From Geminicoccaceae bacterium (GTDB lineage: Bacteria > Pseudomonadota > Alphaproteobacteria > Geminicoccales > Geminicoccaceae), in the NCBI GenBank assembly GCA_028285265.1, contig JANQPX010000009.1:28714-92713 (forward strand): 64,000 nt of DNA. Direction: 5' to 3'. Every line of letters starts with the position of its first letter. Position 1 is the first letter of the stretch. A program made the position numbers and the translations under genes. Below, piece by piece: positions 36,474 to 46,314 of the stretch. The notes under the pieces were generated by a model. The model did no database searches. It was not told the origin of the DNA and saw only the letters and a program-made list of their open reading frames with translations.

Positions 36474-38552
36474 ATGTCGAAGTCCGTTACTCATCTCGAG
36501 AATGCTTCGCCCTTCCACGCGGGAGAGCAGGCTGTGCAGACCCAAAACGGCAAACGCGAAGAGGCGGAAGCCATGGGGCGGACGATGATCCGCTCCTTCA
36601 TGCCGGACCAACATCGCGTCTTTTTTGGTCAGTTGCCGTTTTTGGTCGTCGGCGCAGTCGATGACCAGGGCTGGCCCTGGGCGAGCCTCTTCCCTGGCCG
36701 CCCAGGGTTCATGCACTCGCCCAGTCCGACCACGCTCGAAATCTCGTCTCTTGGGATTGAGGGCGATCCGGTACGCGATGCCGTCCGACCTGGTGCACCT
36801 CTCGGACTCCTCGGTATCGAGATGCACTCGCGTCGCCGAAATCGCTTAAATGGGCGGGTTACGTCGCGGAACGATGATGGATTTTCCCTAGCGGTCGATC
36901 AGTCCTTTGGCAATTGTCCGCAGTATATACGACACCGATCAGTCGATATTCCGAGCAGCTGGAACCCTGCTCAAAAGGGCGGAAAACGCGTCGCCTTTAG
37001 GACCTTCGATGCAAAGGCGAAGGACTTGATCAAACGCGCCGATGTCTTCTTTGTGTCGAGTTTCGTTCAGGCCAACGATAATCCCGTCGCCGAAGGTGTT
37101 GATGTGTCGCATCGAGGTGGACGTCCCGGCTTCGTGAAACTCGAGGGCAATACCCTCACAATCCCCGACTTTCCCGGTAACAATGCCTTCAACACGTTGG
37201 GCAACTTTTTCGTCAATCCAAAGGCTGGTTTGGTCTTCCCCGACTTCGAGACGGGAGACCTTTTGATGCTCACTGGCAAGGTTGCGTTGATTGACAGGGA
37301 TCACGAAGATATCGCCACCTTCAAAGGCGCCGAACGCGGCTGGCAGTTCATCCTCGATCACGGCCTTTGGTTGACGAATGCTCTGCCGTTCAACTCAAAA
37401 CCAGGCGACGAGTCGCCAAACAGCCTCCTAACGGATAACTGGAGTGACGCTGACGCGAGGCGGGCTGTCGACGCTCAACGCCAAGCATGGCGTAATTTTC
37501 GCATTATTCGGATCGAGGACGAGAGTTCGATCATCCGCTCTTTCTATCTGCAACCGGTCGATGGCGATGTTCTGTTACCCTTTGAGGCGGGGCAATTCCT
37601 GACGATCCGCCTCACCCTTCCCGATGTGGAAAAGCCAGCCATCCGAACGTATACAGTCTCATCAGCCCCCGCAGACCCTCATTATCGAATATCGGTTAAG
37701 CGCGAGGAAGAGGGCACGGTTTCTCGTCACCTTCATGATCGCCTCAAGGTCGGCGATCAGATCGAGGCAAAGGCCCCCACCGGTGATTTTTTCATCGATG
37801 CTGCTGAAAAACGCCCCGCCGTGCTGCTCGCAGGCGGTGTCGGCATCACGCCGATGATGTCGATGGCAAGACATGTCGTTGTTGAAGGTTTGCGCATGCG
37901 TCACCTTCGTCCGCTGACCATCTTTCATGCAGCAACAACCACCGCGCAACGGGCGTTCTATCAGGTTTTTCGAGAGCTTGAACAGGGCACCAACGGCGCT
38001 ATCCGTTACTTCTCGATGATCGATCAGCCCAAGGCGACGGAGAAGCCCGGCGTCAATTTCAACGGTACCGGCTATATCACCAAGGACATCCTGCAACAGA
38101 CCTTGCCGCTTGATGACTATGACTTCTTCCTCTGTGGCCCCCCACCCTTCATGCAGGCCCTCTACGATATGCTGCGTAGCCTTGGCGTGCGTGACGAGAG
38201 GATCTTTGCAGAGGCCTTTGGGCCGGCAGCGCTGAAGCGCATTCCTGATGAAAGCCGCTTGCCCTTCGAGCCGGAAGAAGAGGCTGATGCGACGGTCGTC
38301 TCATTCACGAAATCTGGCGCGGAGCATGTCTGGCATAAGGGCGATCCAACGCTCTTGGACCTTGCAGAAGACCAGGGCCTCAATCCGGACTTTGGCTGTC
38401 GGAAAGGATCATGTGGCACGTGCTTGACCAAGCTCAAAGCTGGCTCGGTCGCCTATCGCATCAGGCCAACTGCTGATCACACCTCCGACGAGGTGTTGAT
38501 CTGCTGCGCCGTGCCCGCCAAAGGTGCGGACAGGATTGAGCTCGAGCTTTGA
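36474..38552 (+). CDS. PNPOx-like/ferredoxin reductase/2Fe-2S fusion oxidoreductase
   Basis: A 692-residue protein with three modules. Residues 1-330 resemble pyridoxamine 5'-phosphate oxidase-like FMN-binding proteins (FLVVGAVDDQGWPWASLFPGRPGF). A ferredoxin-reductase module follows: FAD site RTYTVSSAP and NAD(P)H site LLAGGVGITPMMSMA. The C-terminus is a plant-type [2Fe-2S] domain with cysteines in GCRKGSCGTCLTKL and LICCAVP. The ATG at 36474 has GAGG upstream; an earlier frame would overlap the GST gene. Electrons likely pass from NAD(P)H through FAD to the cluster. Partner and substrate are unknown; the GST neighbour suggests a detoxification role. Confidence 0.87.
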   Translation: MSKSVTHLENASPFHAGEQAVQTQNGKREEAEAMGRTMIRSFMPDQHRVFFGQLPFLVVGAVDDQGWPWASLFPGRPGFMHSPSPTTLEISSLGIEGDPVRDAVRPGAPLGLLGIEMHSRRRNRLNGRVTSRNDDGFSLAVDQSFGNCPQYIRHRSVDIPSSWNPAQKGGKRVAFRTFDAKAKDLIKRADVFFVSSFVQANDNPVAEGVDVSHRGGRPGFVKLEGNTLTIPDFPGNNAFNTLGNFFVNPKAGLVFPDFETGDLLMLTGKVALIDRDHEDIATFKGAERGWQFILDHGLWLTNALPFNSKPGDESPNSLLTDNWSDADARRAVDAQRQAWRNFRIIRIEDESSIIRSFYLQPVDGDVLLPFEAGQFLTIRLTLPDVEKPAIRTYTVSSAPADPHYRISVKREEEGTVSRHLHDRLKVGDQIEAKAPTGDFFIDAAEKRPAVLLAGGVGITPMMSMARHVVVEGLRMRHLRPLTIFHAATTTAQRAFYQVFRELEQGTNGAIRYFSMIDQPKATEKPGVNFNGTGYITKDILQQTLPLDDYDFFLCGPPPFMQALYDMLRSLGVRDERIFAEAFGPAALKRIPDESRLPFEPEEEADATVVSFTKSGAEHVWHKGDPTLLDLAEDQGLNPDFGCRKGSCGTCLTKLKAGSVAYRIRPTADHTSDEVLICCAVPAKGADRIELEL

Positions 38553-38878
38553 TGGTCGGCACAAGAGCAGCATCGCGTTCGCTCGAACACCCCCGTTGAC
38601 GGGGCTTAGACCCAAGGCTCACTTCATGGTCTGGTACATTTTTCGGGTTACGTGGATCGGCCGGGTACTCGCTCAATGAAACGCGTCCGGAGCCCGACGT
38701 CGTGCGGCGATTTCGTTCGCAAAGTCAGCAGGATAGGCAACTCTTTTGGCCCGTCGCGTTGTATTGTCGATCCGGGATTTCTACATCAGGGTAGATGAGC
38801 CGTCGACGCCACAGCCGTTGTTCGAGAGTGCCTGAACAGCGTCCAAGGACGACGAGTTCGGGGAGATTGTAGACGCCC
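38553..38878. other. Intergenic stretch with a small hairpin
   Basis: About 325 bases. A CCCCG/CGGGG hairpin with loop TTGA lies at 38591-38604, just after the oxidoreductase gene, but has no U-tract, so a terminator role is uncertain. No gene is seen. Confidence 0.4.
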
Positions 38879-40666
38879 GTGCGCTTCTCACCGACAGCAT
38901 CAATTCCTGACCTCCAGGATTTCGGTCCGGGTCCAACCGAGGCCCATCGGGCCTGGACGGCAATTCCGGCCTACCTTCTCATTGCCATGTTGGTCATAGC
39001 TATTGGTGTTGCCCTTGCCGGTGGTTTTGCGATTCTTTGGCAATGGAGGGACGCTGGCGACCATACGCTCTCATTGGCGCTTTCGCTTATATTCTGCTTT
39101 GCCACACTCAGTTCGCTTAGCATCGCATCGCGCCTCAAGACCGGCAAATGGGCGCTTTCGATCGGGCCGCGGCTCAGCCGCCTCGCCGCCCTTCAAGCAT
39201 TAGGCGCCGGCCTGCTCCTTGCCTGCCTCTCCATGGCCGTTTCTTCTGTCGTCTTTGGGCTGATCAGTCTGGTAAATCCCGAAATGGGTGTCGGATGGTT
39301 CTTGGATGGCTTCGATGACATACCGATCCCGCAGGCTGGTGAGACCGTAGAGATTGGTTCAATGGTCGTGCTTCAGGCTTGCCTGTTGACGCTGTTTCCC
39401 GTTGTCGATGAACTCTTCTTTCGCGGATATCTACTGCATCGCCTCATTGTAAAACGAGGTGTCGTTGGGGCGATGATCATTGTGTCGGTCATCTACAGTA
39501 TGCTCGACCACTACCTTCTATCGTCATTTCTTGTCGGCATGGTATTGGCGATTGCGACGTTGCATACGAGCTCACTTTGGTGGGGAATCCTTGCAAGGGC
39601 TGCGTATAACGCCTTCTTTGTCATTTGGTATTATGCAGATCATTTTTACTCGTTCTCTGAACCGTCTCCGTTAGATAATCTCTATACCTCTCCATGGTTC
39701 GGTATCGCTTTTGCGTCGGCCTCGATTCCGTTGGTCTATTGGATCTGGCAAAACCGTCACGGAATCAAGCTGAGGGAATGGGCAGCGCCCATTATTGAAA
39801 GCGCGGCCGACGGTGTTCAAGGTTTGGCGCGGCCCTCCTTCGGCAGACTAAGAACTGGCATGATTGTTCTCTGTTTGGTGTCTGTCAGCCTACTTAGCCA
39901 TTGGGCCATGCATTTCGGATTCAATGGTGCAAAATATGCGATGATCGATCCAGCTGACATCGATCGTTATGCTACGACCGGATTTGGTGGCCTTCCAGAA
40001 GCGAGCTCGTTGGCTGCAACCCTATGCTCGCTCGATCACTTTTCGCCCCGCGATGTCTTCTTAAGCCAACTTGAACATGCCGTTGGTGACGTGCTGACAT
40101 TCCCGATACCCACGTTTACCGTTGGCACACGGGGGGACAATCTTGGCGAGTTCGTGCATCGTGGTTGGTCGATAGGGCTCAATCCTGACCATCTTGAGAG
40201 CAGAGATAAGTCTAAGAGACACTTAGCCGATTTCTACAATACCGTTGCTCATGAACTTCGCCATGCCGAACAGGTCTACGCTGCAGCAACGTATCATGCG
40301 TCAACGGTTCGCCACCCCGACTTGATGTTCATCCCCGTCTACTACCCGTATTTTTATTTGCCGCATCGAGTTCGATATCAGGCTTCACACAATGCGAGCG
40401 TCGAAGGCAGTGAGGGATTTGAATTTGGACGGCTCGTCTCGGCGATCGACAACAACGACCATCTCGAAGAGAGAAGAGATCATCTCAACACCATGATGGA
40501 TCGTCATCGTGGAACGGATGAATATGATCGCTATCATTTCAGATATCGCTACGAGCTTCCCCTGGAACGAGACGCTTATGCATTCGGTGATAGCGTCGAG
40601 AAGCTCGTCAACGGATGTCTACCACCGTCACTAGAATTTCGAGCCTCAGCTCGCGATGAACGCTGA
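38879..40666 (+). CDS. Membrane protein: CPBP-like N-terminal half fused to an HExxH metalloprotease-like domain
   Basis: A 595-residue protein. The first half has about eight hydrophobic helices and a CPBP (Abi) peptidase-like stretch: VVDELFFRGYLLHRL near residue 180, then helices with LDHYLL and ARAAYNAFF. The usual first motif EExxxR reads DExxxR and the last His is missing. The C-terminal soluble half has AHELRHAEQ with His458, Glu459 and His462, an HExxH zinc motif followed by Gln, and a possible third ligand Glu563 in LERDAYAFG. The start is a GTG without a clear ribosome site, so the exact N-terminus is uncertain. Substrate unknown. Confidence 0.72.
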   Translation: MRFSPTASIPDLQDFGPGPTEAHRAWTAIPAYLLIAMLVIAIGVALAGGFAILWQWRDAGDHTLSLALSLIFCFATLSSLSIASRLKTGKWALSIGPRLSRLAALQALGAGLLLACLSMAVSSVVFGLISLVNPEMGVGWFLDGFDDIPIPQAGETVEIGSMVVLQACLLTLFPVVDELFFRGYLLHRLIVKRGVVGAMIIVSVIYSMLDHYLLSSFLVGMVLAIATLHTSSLWWGILARAAYNAFFVIWYYADHFYSFSEPSPLDNLYTSPWFGIAFASASIPLVYWIWQNRHGIKLREWAAPIIESAADGVQGLARPSFGRLRTGMIVLCLVSVSLLSHWAMHFGFNGAKYAMIDPADIDRYATTGFGGLPEASSLAATLCSLDHFSPRDVFLSQLEHAVGDVLTFPIPTFTVGTRGDNLGEFVHRGWSIGLNPDHLESRDKSKRHLADFYNTVAHELRHAEQVYAAATYHASTVRHPDLMFIPVYYPYFYLPHRVRYQASHNASVEGSEGFEFGRLVSAIDNNDHLEERRDHLNTMMDRHRGTDEYDRYHFRYRYELPLERDAYAFGDSVEKLVNGCLPPSLEFRASARDER

Positions 40667-40797
40667 CCCGGCGCGACACGACTCGCCTACCGCTCAACTG
40701 CCGCTCGACCAAGCATAGCATTTGGCATGGCAGGCAGACGGGCACGTTCCCTGACCTTCGTCGTCGATCTAAAGCAAGCGCCGCTTCCGGCCATCGA

Positions 40798-42222
40798 TTA
40801 GTGAGCGATCATGACGTGCCGAATAGCTGTGTAGTCTTCGAGCGCGTAACCCGACATATCTTTACCATAGCCCGACTGTTTCATGCCGCCGTGAGGCATT
40901 TCGTTCACGAGCATGAAGTGCGTGTTGATCCAGGTGCAGCCATATTGAAGTCGGGCCGCGCAAGCCATGGCACGGCCGACATCCTTGGTCCAGACGGACG
41001 ACGCGAGTCCGTAATCGGTGTCATTGGCCCAACTGATCGCCTCGTCGACGTCCGTGAACCGGGTCACAGAAACCACGGGACCGAAAACTTCGCGGCGAAC
41101 GATCTCGTCGGTCTGAAGAGCGCCCGCAATCACTGTGGGCTGATAAAAGAAGCCATGGCCCTCGTGGACTGAGCCACCGGTCGTGATCTCGATATGCTTA
41201 TGATCAGCGGCTCGTTGGACGAAACTAGCGACTCGATCACGTTGACGAGGTGAGATCAAGGGACCGATCTCGTTCGTGCTATCATCAGCATTGGCATACT
41301 GAATGGTCTGAACGGCGGAGGTCAGGTCCGCCACCAAACGGTCATGGATCTTTGGGGCAGCATAGATTCGACAGGCAGCCGTACAATCCTGGCCGGCATT
41401 GTAATACCCAAATGCCTTCACACCATCGACCAGGGCATCGAGATCGGCATCGTCAAACACGATCACCGGTGCCTTGCCGCCGAGTTCGAGATGAGTGCGT
41501 TTGACCGTCTTGGCGGCGGCTTCCAACACCTTCTTTCCCGTGGCGATGTCGCCGGTGATCGAGACCATGTCGACGTTGGCATGATGAATAAGCGCGCTCC
41601 CGACGGTCTCGCCGCGGCCGACGATGATGTTGACGACGCCTTCGGGCAACTCATCGGCGAGGATTGTCGCTAGCTTCAGGGCCGTTAATGGGGTCTGCTC
41701 CGATGGTTTGAACACTACCGTGTTCCCGGCGCCAATCGCCGGTGCCAACTTCCAAGCCATCATCATCAGCGGATAATTCCAAGGAGCAATCGATGCGACC
41801 ACACCGATTGGATCCCGCCGGATCATGGACGTCATACCTTCCATGTATTCGCCGGCGGCACTGGCGGGCTGGCTGCGGACCGCGCCCGCAAAGAAGCGAT
41901 AGCAGTCAACGATCGCTGGGATCTCGTCGTCACGTGCAGCATTGATCGGCTTGCCGCAATTTAAGGCCTCGAGGGCAGCGAATTCCTCGGCTTCCGCCTC
42001 GATACGATCGGCGATCTTCAAGAGATAGGCAGATCGTTCCGCCGGCGTGGTCCGTGACCAACGCTGAAAGGCCTTGGAGGCGGCATCGACGGCACGATCG
42101 ATCTGATCGCTCGTGGCTTCGGGTAGATCAAGGATCACCTCACCCGTACGCGGGTTTAGCACAGTCTCGGCCTGTTCCGATCCGTCCTCGAAAGCCGCAC
42201 CGATTAGCATCTGTGTGTCCAT
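40798..42222 (-). CDS. patD: Gamma-aminobutyraldehyde dehydrogenase
   Basis: A 474-residue NAD-dependent aldehyde dehydrogenase. The catalytic Cys280 lies in [14 protein letters not shown] and the general base Glu246 in [10 protein letters not shown]. The sequence and operon position match YdcW/PatD, which oxidises gamma-aminobutyraldehyde from putrescine to GABA. The ATG at 42222 is preceded by GAGGAGGATC. It is 17 bases downstream of the YdcV-type permease. Co-occurrence with polyamine uptake genes supports a putrescine-to-GABA step; a general aldehyde dehydrogenase role cannot be excluded. Confidence 0.9.
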   Translation of the reverse strand: MDTQMLIGAAFEDGSEQAETVLNPRTGEVILDLPEATSDQIDRAVDAASKAFQRWSRTTPAERSAYLLKIADRIEAEAEEFAALEALNCGKPINAARDDEIPAIVDCYRFFAGAVRSQPASAAGEYMEGMTSMIRRDPIGVVASIAPWNYPLMMMAWKLAPAIGAGNTVVFKPSEQTPLTALKLATILADELPEGVVNIIVGRGETVGSALIHHANVDMVSITGDIATGKKVLEAAAKTVKRTHLELGGKAPVIVFDDADLDALVDGVKAFGYYNAGQDCTAACRIYAAPKIHDRLVADLTSAVQTIQYANADDSTNEIGPLISPRQRDRVASFVQRAADHKHIEITTGGSVHEGHGFFYQPTVIAGALQTDEIVRREVFGPVVSVTRFTDVDEAISWANDTDYGLASSVWTKDVGRAMACAARLQYGCTWINTHFMLVNEMPHGGMKQSGYGKDMSGYALEDYTAIRHVMIAH

Positions 42223-42239
42223 GATAAGATCCTCCTCGA

Positions 42240-43055
42240 TTACTTTCCTTGACCGGCGATTTGATCGCCGTCGCGTGTGAGATAAAAGGCCGCCAGGATG
42301 GGTAAGAAGGTCACCAAGACCACCACCATCGCGACCACATTCGTCACGGGTCGCTGGCGTGGTCTCACCAACTCTTCCAACATCCAAATGGGTAGGGTCT
42401 GTTGCTGGCCTGCCGTGAAGGTCGTGACGATCACCTCATCAAAGGACAGCGCGAAGGCGAGCATGCCGCCGGCCAGAAGCGAGGTGCCGATATTCGGCAG
42501 GATGACGTAGCGGAAGGTTTGGAAACCGTCGGCACCCAAATCGAGTGAGGCTTCGATCATCGAGCTGCCAAGCCGGCGAAAGCGGGCGACAGCGTTGTTG
42601 TAGACCACGACGATGCAAAACGTGGCGTGTCCGATAATGATCGTCAGCGTCGAGAAAGGGATGCCAGCGATATCATAGGCGGAGCGAAGGGCGATGCCGG
42701 TGATGACACCCGGCAAGGCGATCGGCAAAATCACCAGCAGCGAAATCGCTTCTCTGCCGAAGAAGCGCGACCGCGAGACGGCGGCTGCGCAGAGCGTACC
42801 GAGCAAGATGGCAATCAAGGTGGAGACGCTAGCGACCTTGAGGGAAAGTTCGAGCGCTTGCCAGACATCGGGGCGGTTCCATGTCACTTCAAACCATCGA
42901 AGCGTCAATCCTGGTGGCGGCCAACGATATGTTTTCTCTTCGGTCGTGAAGGCATAGACGAAGATCAGAAGGATCGGCAGGTGCAAAAACAGCAGAGCGC
43001 CACCCGCGGCAGCCTTGAGAGGCCAGCTGGCCCTGGTCTGATCATTAGAGCGCAT
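42240..43055 (-). CDS. ydcV: Polyamine-type ABC permease (YdcV/PotC type)
   Basis: A 271-residue inner-membrane permease with six predicted helices and the EAA loop [21 protein letters not shown]. The ATG at 43055 overlaps the end of the upstream permease by 11 bases; the frame continues further upstream but would overlap far into it. It forms the second half of the permease pair for the ydcS locus. The gene name follows the order and the YdcS match and is not proof of the substrate. Confidence 0.88.
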   Translation of the reverse strand: MRSNDQTRASWPLKAAAGGALLFLHLPILLIFVYAFTTEEKTYRWPPPGLTLRWFEVTWNRPDVWQALELSLKVASVSTLIAILLGTLCAAAVSRSRFFGREAISLLVILPIALPGVITGIALRSAYDIAGIPFSTLTIIIGHATFCIVVVYNNAVARFRRLGSSMIEASLDLGADGFQTFRYVILPNIGTSLLAGGMLAFALSFDEVIVTTFTAGQQQTLPIWMLEELVRPRQRPVTNVVAMVVVLVTFLPILAAFYLTRDGDQIAGQGK

Positions 43056-43968
43056 TAAACGCTCCCGCGCGTTTTGCCATCCAAAGGTAAAAGCCCATGA
43101 TGACCATCGGAACCACTGTGAAAGCGGCCGCGAGCGGGATGTTGCCGGCCGTGCCCTGATGGGCGTAGACGGCCTGTCCAATGAACAGTCGGGACGAGCC
43201 AATAATTTGCGGGATGATGTAGTCACCGAGGGTGAGCGAGAAGGTGAAGATCGAGCCTGCAATCATGCCCGGTAGCGCAAGCGGCAGGATCACATGACGA
43301 AAGGTCTGTGCGGGCTTGCCTCCAAGATCGGAAGAAGCCTCGAGAAGGCTGCCGGGGACTCGCTCCAGGGCGGCCTGAATGGGCAGGATCATGAAGGGCA
43401 GCCAAACATAGAGAAAGACCAGGAATGTTCCTGTGTAGCTGACCGAGAGCGAATTCCCGCCGACTAAGGGAATGGCGAGATAGGCCTCCAAAAGCCAACG
43501 CACGTGAAGGACCTCGAGCAGCCAGTTTAAGATCCCCTCTTTCGCCAGAACGAGCTTCCAAGCGTAGACTTTGACCAGATAGCTGGACCAAAGCGGAAGC
43601 ATGACGCCGAGGTAAAAGAGCGCCTTCCAAGGACCGCGTGCATAGCGTGCTGCGTAGTAGGCGACAGGAAAGCCGATCACTGCGGCGGCCAAAGTGACAA
43701 GCGCTGCCATCGTGACAGTGCGCAAGATGATATCGAGATTGGCTGGTGTCAGCAGTTCGCGATACGTCTTGAGCGTGAGCTGATCGTAATTGATGAGGCC
43801 TGAAAACTCATCAATCGCATAGAAGCTCTGGGTTAAGAGCGCGAAGAGCGAGCCAACATAAATGACACCAAGCCAAAGTAACGGCGGGATCAGAAGGAGG
43901 AGAATGAAGACCTTCGGGCGCCTCCAGAGAAGGTCGGCCATCGGACTTGCTGCCGTCGCCACGGTCAC
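43045..43968 (-). CDS. ydcU: Polyamine-type ABC permease (YdcU/PotB type)
   Basis: A 307-residue inner-membrane permease with six predicted helices. The EAA loop [21 protein letters not shown] is present near residue 210. The start is a GTG whose GTGA overlaps the stop of the ATPase gene, so it is translationally coupled. It pairs with the downstream YdcV-type permease. Confidence 0.88.
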   Translation of the reverse strand: MTVATAASPMADLLWRRPKVFILLLLIPPLLWLGVIYVGSLFALLTQSFYAIDEFSGLINYDQLTLKTYRELLTPANLDIILRTVTMAALVTLAAAVIGFPVAYYAARYARGPWKALFYLGVMLPLWSSYLVKVYAWKLVLAKEGILNWLLEVLHVRWLLEAYLAIPLVGGNSLSVSYTGTFLVFLYVWLPFMILPIQAALERVPGSLLEASSDLGGKPAQTFRHVILPLALPGMIAGSIFTFSLTLGDYIIPQIIGSSRLFIGQAVYAHQGTAGNIPLAAAFTVVPMVIMGFYLWMAKRAGAFNAL

Positions 43969-45008
43969 GGTGCGGCGTCCATCAGATGCAGATCGTCGTT
44001 ATCCCAGCCGATGTAGACGGTTTGCCCGACCGTTGGTGTGGGACCCGACGAGGGCTGCGTTGCCGTCACACGCTGCTGACCAAGTTTCAGGGCGATACGC
44101 AGCTTGTCGCCCAAGAAGTTAACGGACAACACTTCTGCAGGACGTCCATCCTGATCGACGAAGCGGATGGCTTCAGGCCGGAGGCTTGCCCAGGCATGTT
44201 TGCCAATCAGGTTCTGAACGATATTCGGTGGCAGGACGTTCGAAGACCCAACAAAGCCGGCGACAAAGGGCGTCGCCGGTCGTCGATAGACCGCTTCAGG
44301 AGCGCCAACCTGAACAATTCGTCCTTCGTTAAAAACCGCGATTCGGTCCGCCATGGACATGGCTTCACCCTGATCGTGGGTAACAAAAACAAAGGTTAGA
44401 CCGAGCTGACGCTGGAGACTGATCAATTCCTCCTGCATTTCTTCGCGAAGCTTGAGATCGAGAGCGCCGAGCGGTTCATCCAACAGCAGCACTTTCGGTT
44501 TGCCGACCAGGGCTCGGGCTAGCGCAACACGTTGGCGCTGGCCGCCCGACAGCGCACCGGGTCGACGTGCGCCGAAATCGGGAAGGCGCACGAGTTCCAG
44601 GGCCTTTTCAGCCTCGTGGTGGCGTTTCGTCTTGTCGACGCCCTGCACCATCAAGCTATAGGCGACATTGTCGAGCACGTTCATATGCGGGAAGAGCGCA
44701 TAGTCCTGAAAGACGGTGTTGACCGCGCGTCGATAGGGAGGCAAGTCCTCGACCGGATGTCCGAAGATCTCGACCTCTCCGGCAGTCGGCCGCTCGAACC
44801 CAGCAATGAGGCGAAGGCAGGTCGTCTTGCCTGAGCCCGATGGCCCGAGCATCGCGAAGAATTCGCCCTCCTCTATATCGAGGTCGACCGCATCGACCGC
44901 CCGCACGTCGCCGAAATGTCGAGAGACACCGGTAAAGCGGACGGCCGAATTGGGTCGTGCGTTCCTATCCGCGCCATCGATCGTGGATGGGCGAACCTGC
45001 TGATCCAT
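43965..45008 (-). CDS. ydcT: Polyamine-type ABC transporter ATP-binding protein (YdcT/PotA type)
   Basis: A 347-residue ATPase with Walker A (GPSGSGKTT), Q loop (VFQDYALFPHM), signature LSGGQRQRVALARAL, Walker B (VLLLDEPLGALD) and the switch His (FVTHDQGEAMSM). A C-terminal TOBE-like domain follows from about residue 240, as in PotA. It lies between the binding-protein and permease genes. AAGGA precedes the ATG. Confidence 0.93.
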   Translation of the reverse strand: MDQQVRPSTIDGADRNARPNSAVRFTGVSRHFGDVRAVDAVDLDIEEGEFFAMLGPSGSGKTTCLRLIAGFERPTAGEVEIFGHPVEDLPPYRRAVNTVFQDYALFPHMNVLDNVAYSLMVQGVDKTKRHHEAEKALELVRLPDFGARRPGALSGGQRQRVALARALVGKPKVLLLDEPLGALDLKLREEMQEELISLQRQLGLTFVFVTHDQGEAMSMADRIAVFNEGRIVQVGAPEAVYRRPATPFVAGFVGSSNVLPPNIVQNLIGKHAWASLRPEAIRFVDQDGRPAEVLSVNFLGDKLRIALKLGQQRVTATQPSSGPTPTVGQTVYIGWDNDDLHLMDAAP

Positions 45009-45032
45009 CGGGACGTTCCTTATGGCGATGGC

Positions 45033-46193
45033 TCAGCGTCCGCCGATCACGCCGATATAGTCCGAAACCCAGCGGTAATACGGCACACATTCTTCCTGCG
45101 TGGCGCATTGGGTCACCGGTGTGGTCCAGAACTTAATCTTCTCGAAGTCGTCCATGCCGTTGGTGGTGCAACCCTCCGCTGTCTGCATGCCGCGGCCATC
45201 GGTGCAGGCTGCCGGAACGGCGGGATTGGCGCCGAACCATACGGAAAGATCGCTCATCAAATTGGAGCTCAGCGTGTGTTCCATCCACATATAGGCGCAG
45301 TTCGGGTTGTCCGCCTCGGCATGCATCATGGTCGTGTCAGCCCAGCCAGTGGCGCCTTCGGCAGGGATGGTCGATGCGATCGGCAAGCCTTCGCCCTTCA
45401 GCAGGTTCACCTGGAAGGGCCAGGAGCCGGAAGCGACGACGCCCTCATTCTTGAAGTCATCCATTTGGATAAATGCATCATGCCAATAACGAGACACGAT
45501 CTGGCGCTGTCCCCGCAGAAGATTGAGGGCGGCCTCATACTGCTCGGCGTTGAGCTGGTAGGGATCTTCGATGCCGAGTTCCGGCTGATTGGCCATGAGA
45601 TAGTTGGCGGCATCCGCTACATGGATCGGCCCGTCATAAGCCTGAACGCGGCCCGAATTGGACTGACCGTCGGGAAGGTCCATCTCTTTGAACACGACGT
45701 CCCAGCTTGTCGGCGGTTCCGGGAACACCTCGGTGTTGTACATCAACACGTTCGGCCCCCACATGTAGGGAACGCCGTAATGCACACCATCAACTGTATG
45801 CCAAGGTGCATCTTTAAGACGATCATCGATCTCCGACCAGCTCGGTACAAGGTCGACGTTGACGGGTTGCACCCGCTTCCCTGCTACTAGACGGAGCGAT
45901 GCATCGCCGGAGGCTGTGACAAGGTCGAAGCCACCCTCATTCATCAATGCGACCATCTCATCAGAGGTATTCGCAGTCTTCACGTTGACGGCGCAACCCG
46001 TCGCCTCCTCAAAGGATGTCACCCAGTCGAAATTGGGATCGGTCTCGCCGCGCTCGATATAGCCTGGCCAAGCGACGATATTGACCTGGCCTTCGCCATC
46101 GCCCAGCGCGGTCAACATGTCCTGAGCAAACGTAGGTGAGGCTGCCAAAAGGCCGGCAAGGCCGGTCATGCAGGCCTTTGAAAGATGTTTCAT
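45033..46193 (-). CDS. ydcS: Periplasmic binding protein YdcS-like
   Basis: A 386-residue secreted binding protein. The signal peptide ends near PTFAQ (residue 23). The mature start GEGQVNIVAWPGYIERGETD, then VNVKTANTSDEMVALM and VTASGDASLRLVAGKRVQPVN, reproduce the YdcS pattern very closely. In E. coli YdcS belongs to a putrescine-related uptake system. The ATG at 46193 has AGGGA upstream, directly next to a stem-loop at 46206-46244. It is the first structural gene of the ydcSTUV-patD operon; the LysR gene is immediately upstream on the same strand. Confidence 0.93.
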   Translation of the reverse strand: MKHLSKACMTGLAGLLAASPTFAQDMLTALGDGEGQVNIVAWPGYIERGETDPNFDWVTSFEEATGCAVNVKTANTSDEMVALMNEGGFDLVTASGDASLRLVAGKRVQPVNVDLVPSWSEIDDRLKDAPWHTVDGVHYGVPYMWGPNVLMYNTEVFPEPPTSWDVVFKEMDLPDGQSNSGRVQAYDGPIHVADAANYLMANQPELGIEDPYQLNAEQYEAALNLLRGQRQIVSRYWHDAFIQMDDFKNEGVVASGSWPFQVNLLKGEGLPIASTIPAEGATGWADTTMMHAEADNPNCAYMWMEHTLSSNLMSDLSVWFGANPAVPAACTDGRGMQTAEGCTTNGMDDFEKIKFWTTPVTQCATQEECVPYYRWVSDYIGVIGGR

Positions 46194-46205
46194 GGCGTTG
46201 TCCCT

Positions 46206-46244
46206 GCTGGTCATCTGTTATCTTGCTTGATTTGTCTGACCAGC
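46206..46244 (-). promoter_or_regulatory. Inverted repeat adjoining the ydcS ribosome-binding site
   Basis: Perfect eight-base arms GCTGGTCA and TGACCAGC are separated by 23 bases. The 3' arm ends right before the AGGGA ribosome site of ydcS, about 12 bases from the start codon. It could be an mRNA stem that affects translation or an operator. Confidence 0.5.
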
Positions 46245-46268
46245 ATGGCGGATGCCACCAGCTATCGC

Positions 46269-46297
46269 AAATTCAATTATCAGGATTTCAAATTCAG
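46269..46297. promoter_or_regulatory. Direct repeat CAAATTCA, two copies 21 bases apart
   Basis: Copies at 46269-46276 and 46290-46297 share CAAATTCA, and their starts are exactly 21 bases apart, about two helical turns. The AT-rich block lies between the LysR gene end and ydcS, where the ydcS promoter should be. A binding site for the LysR protein is one option. Confidence 0.45.
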
Positions 46298-46314
46298 TTT
46301 TTTCGATATCACTG

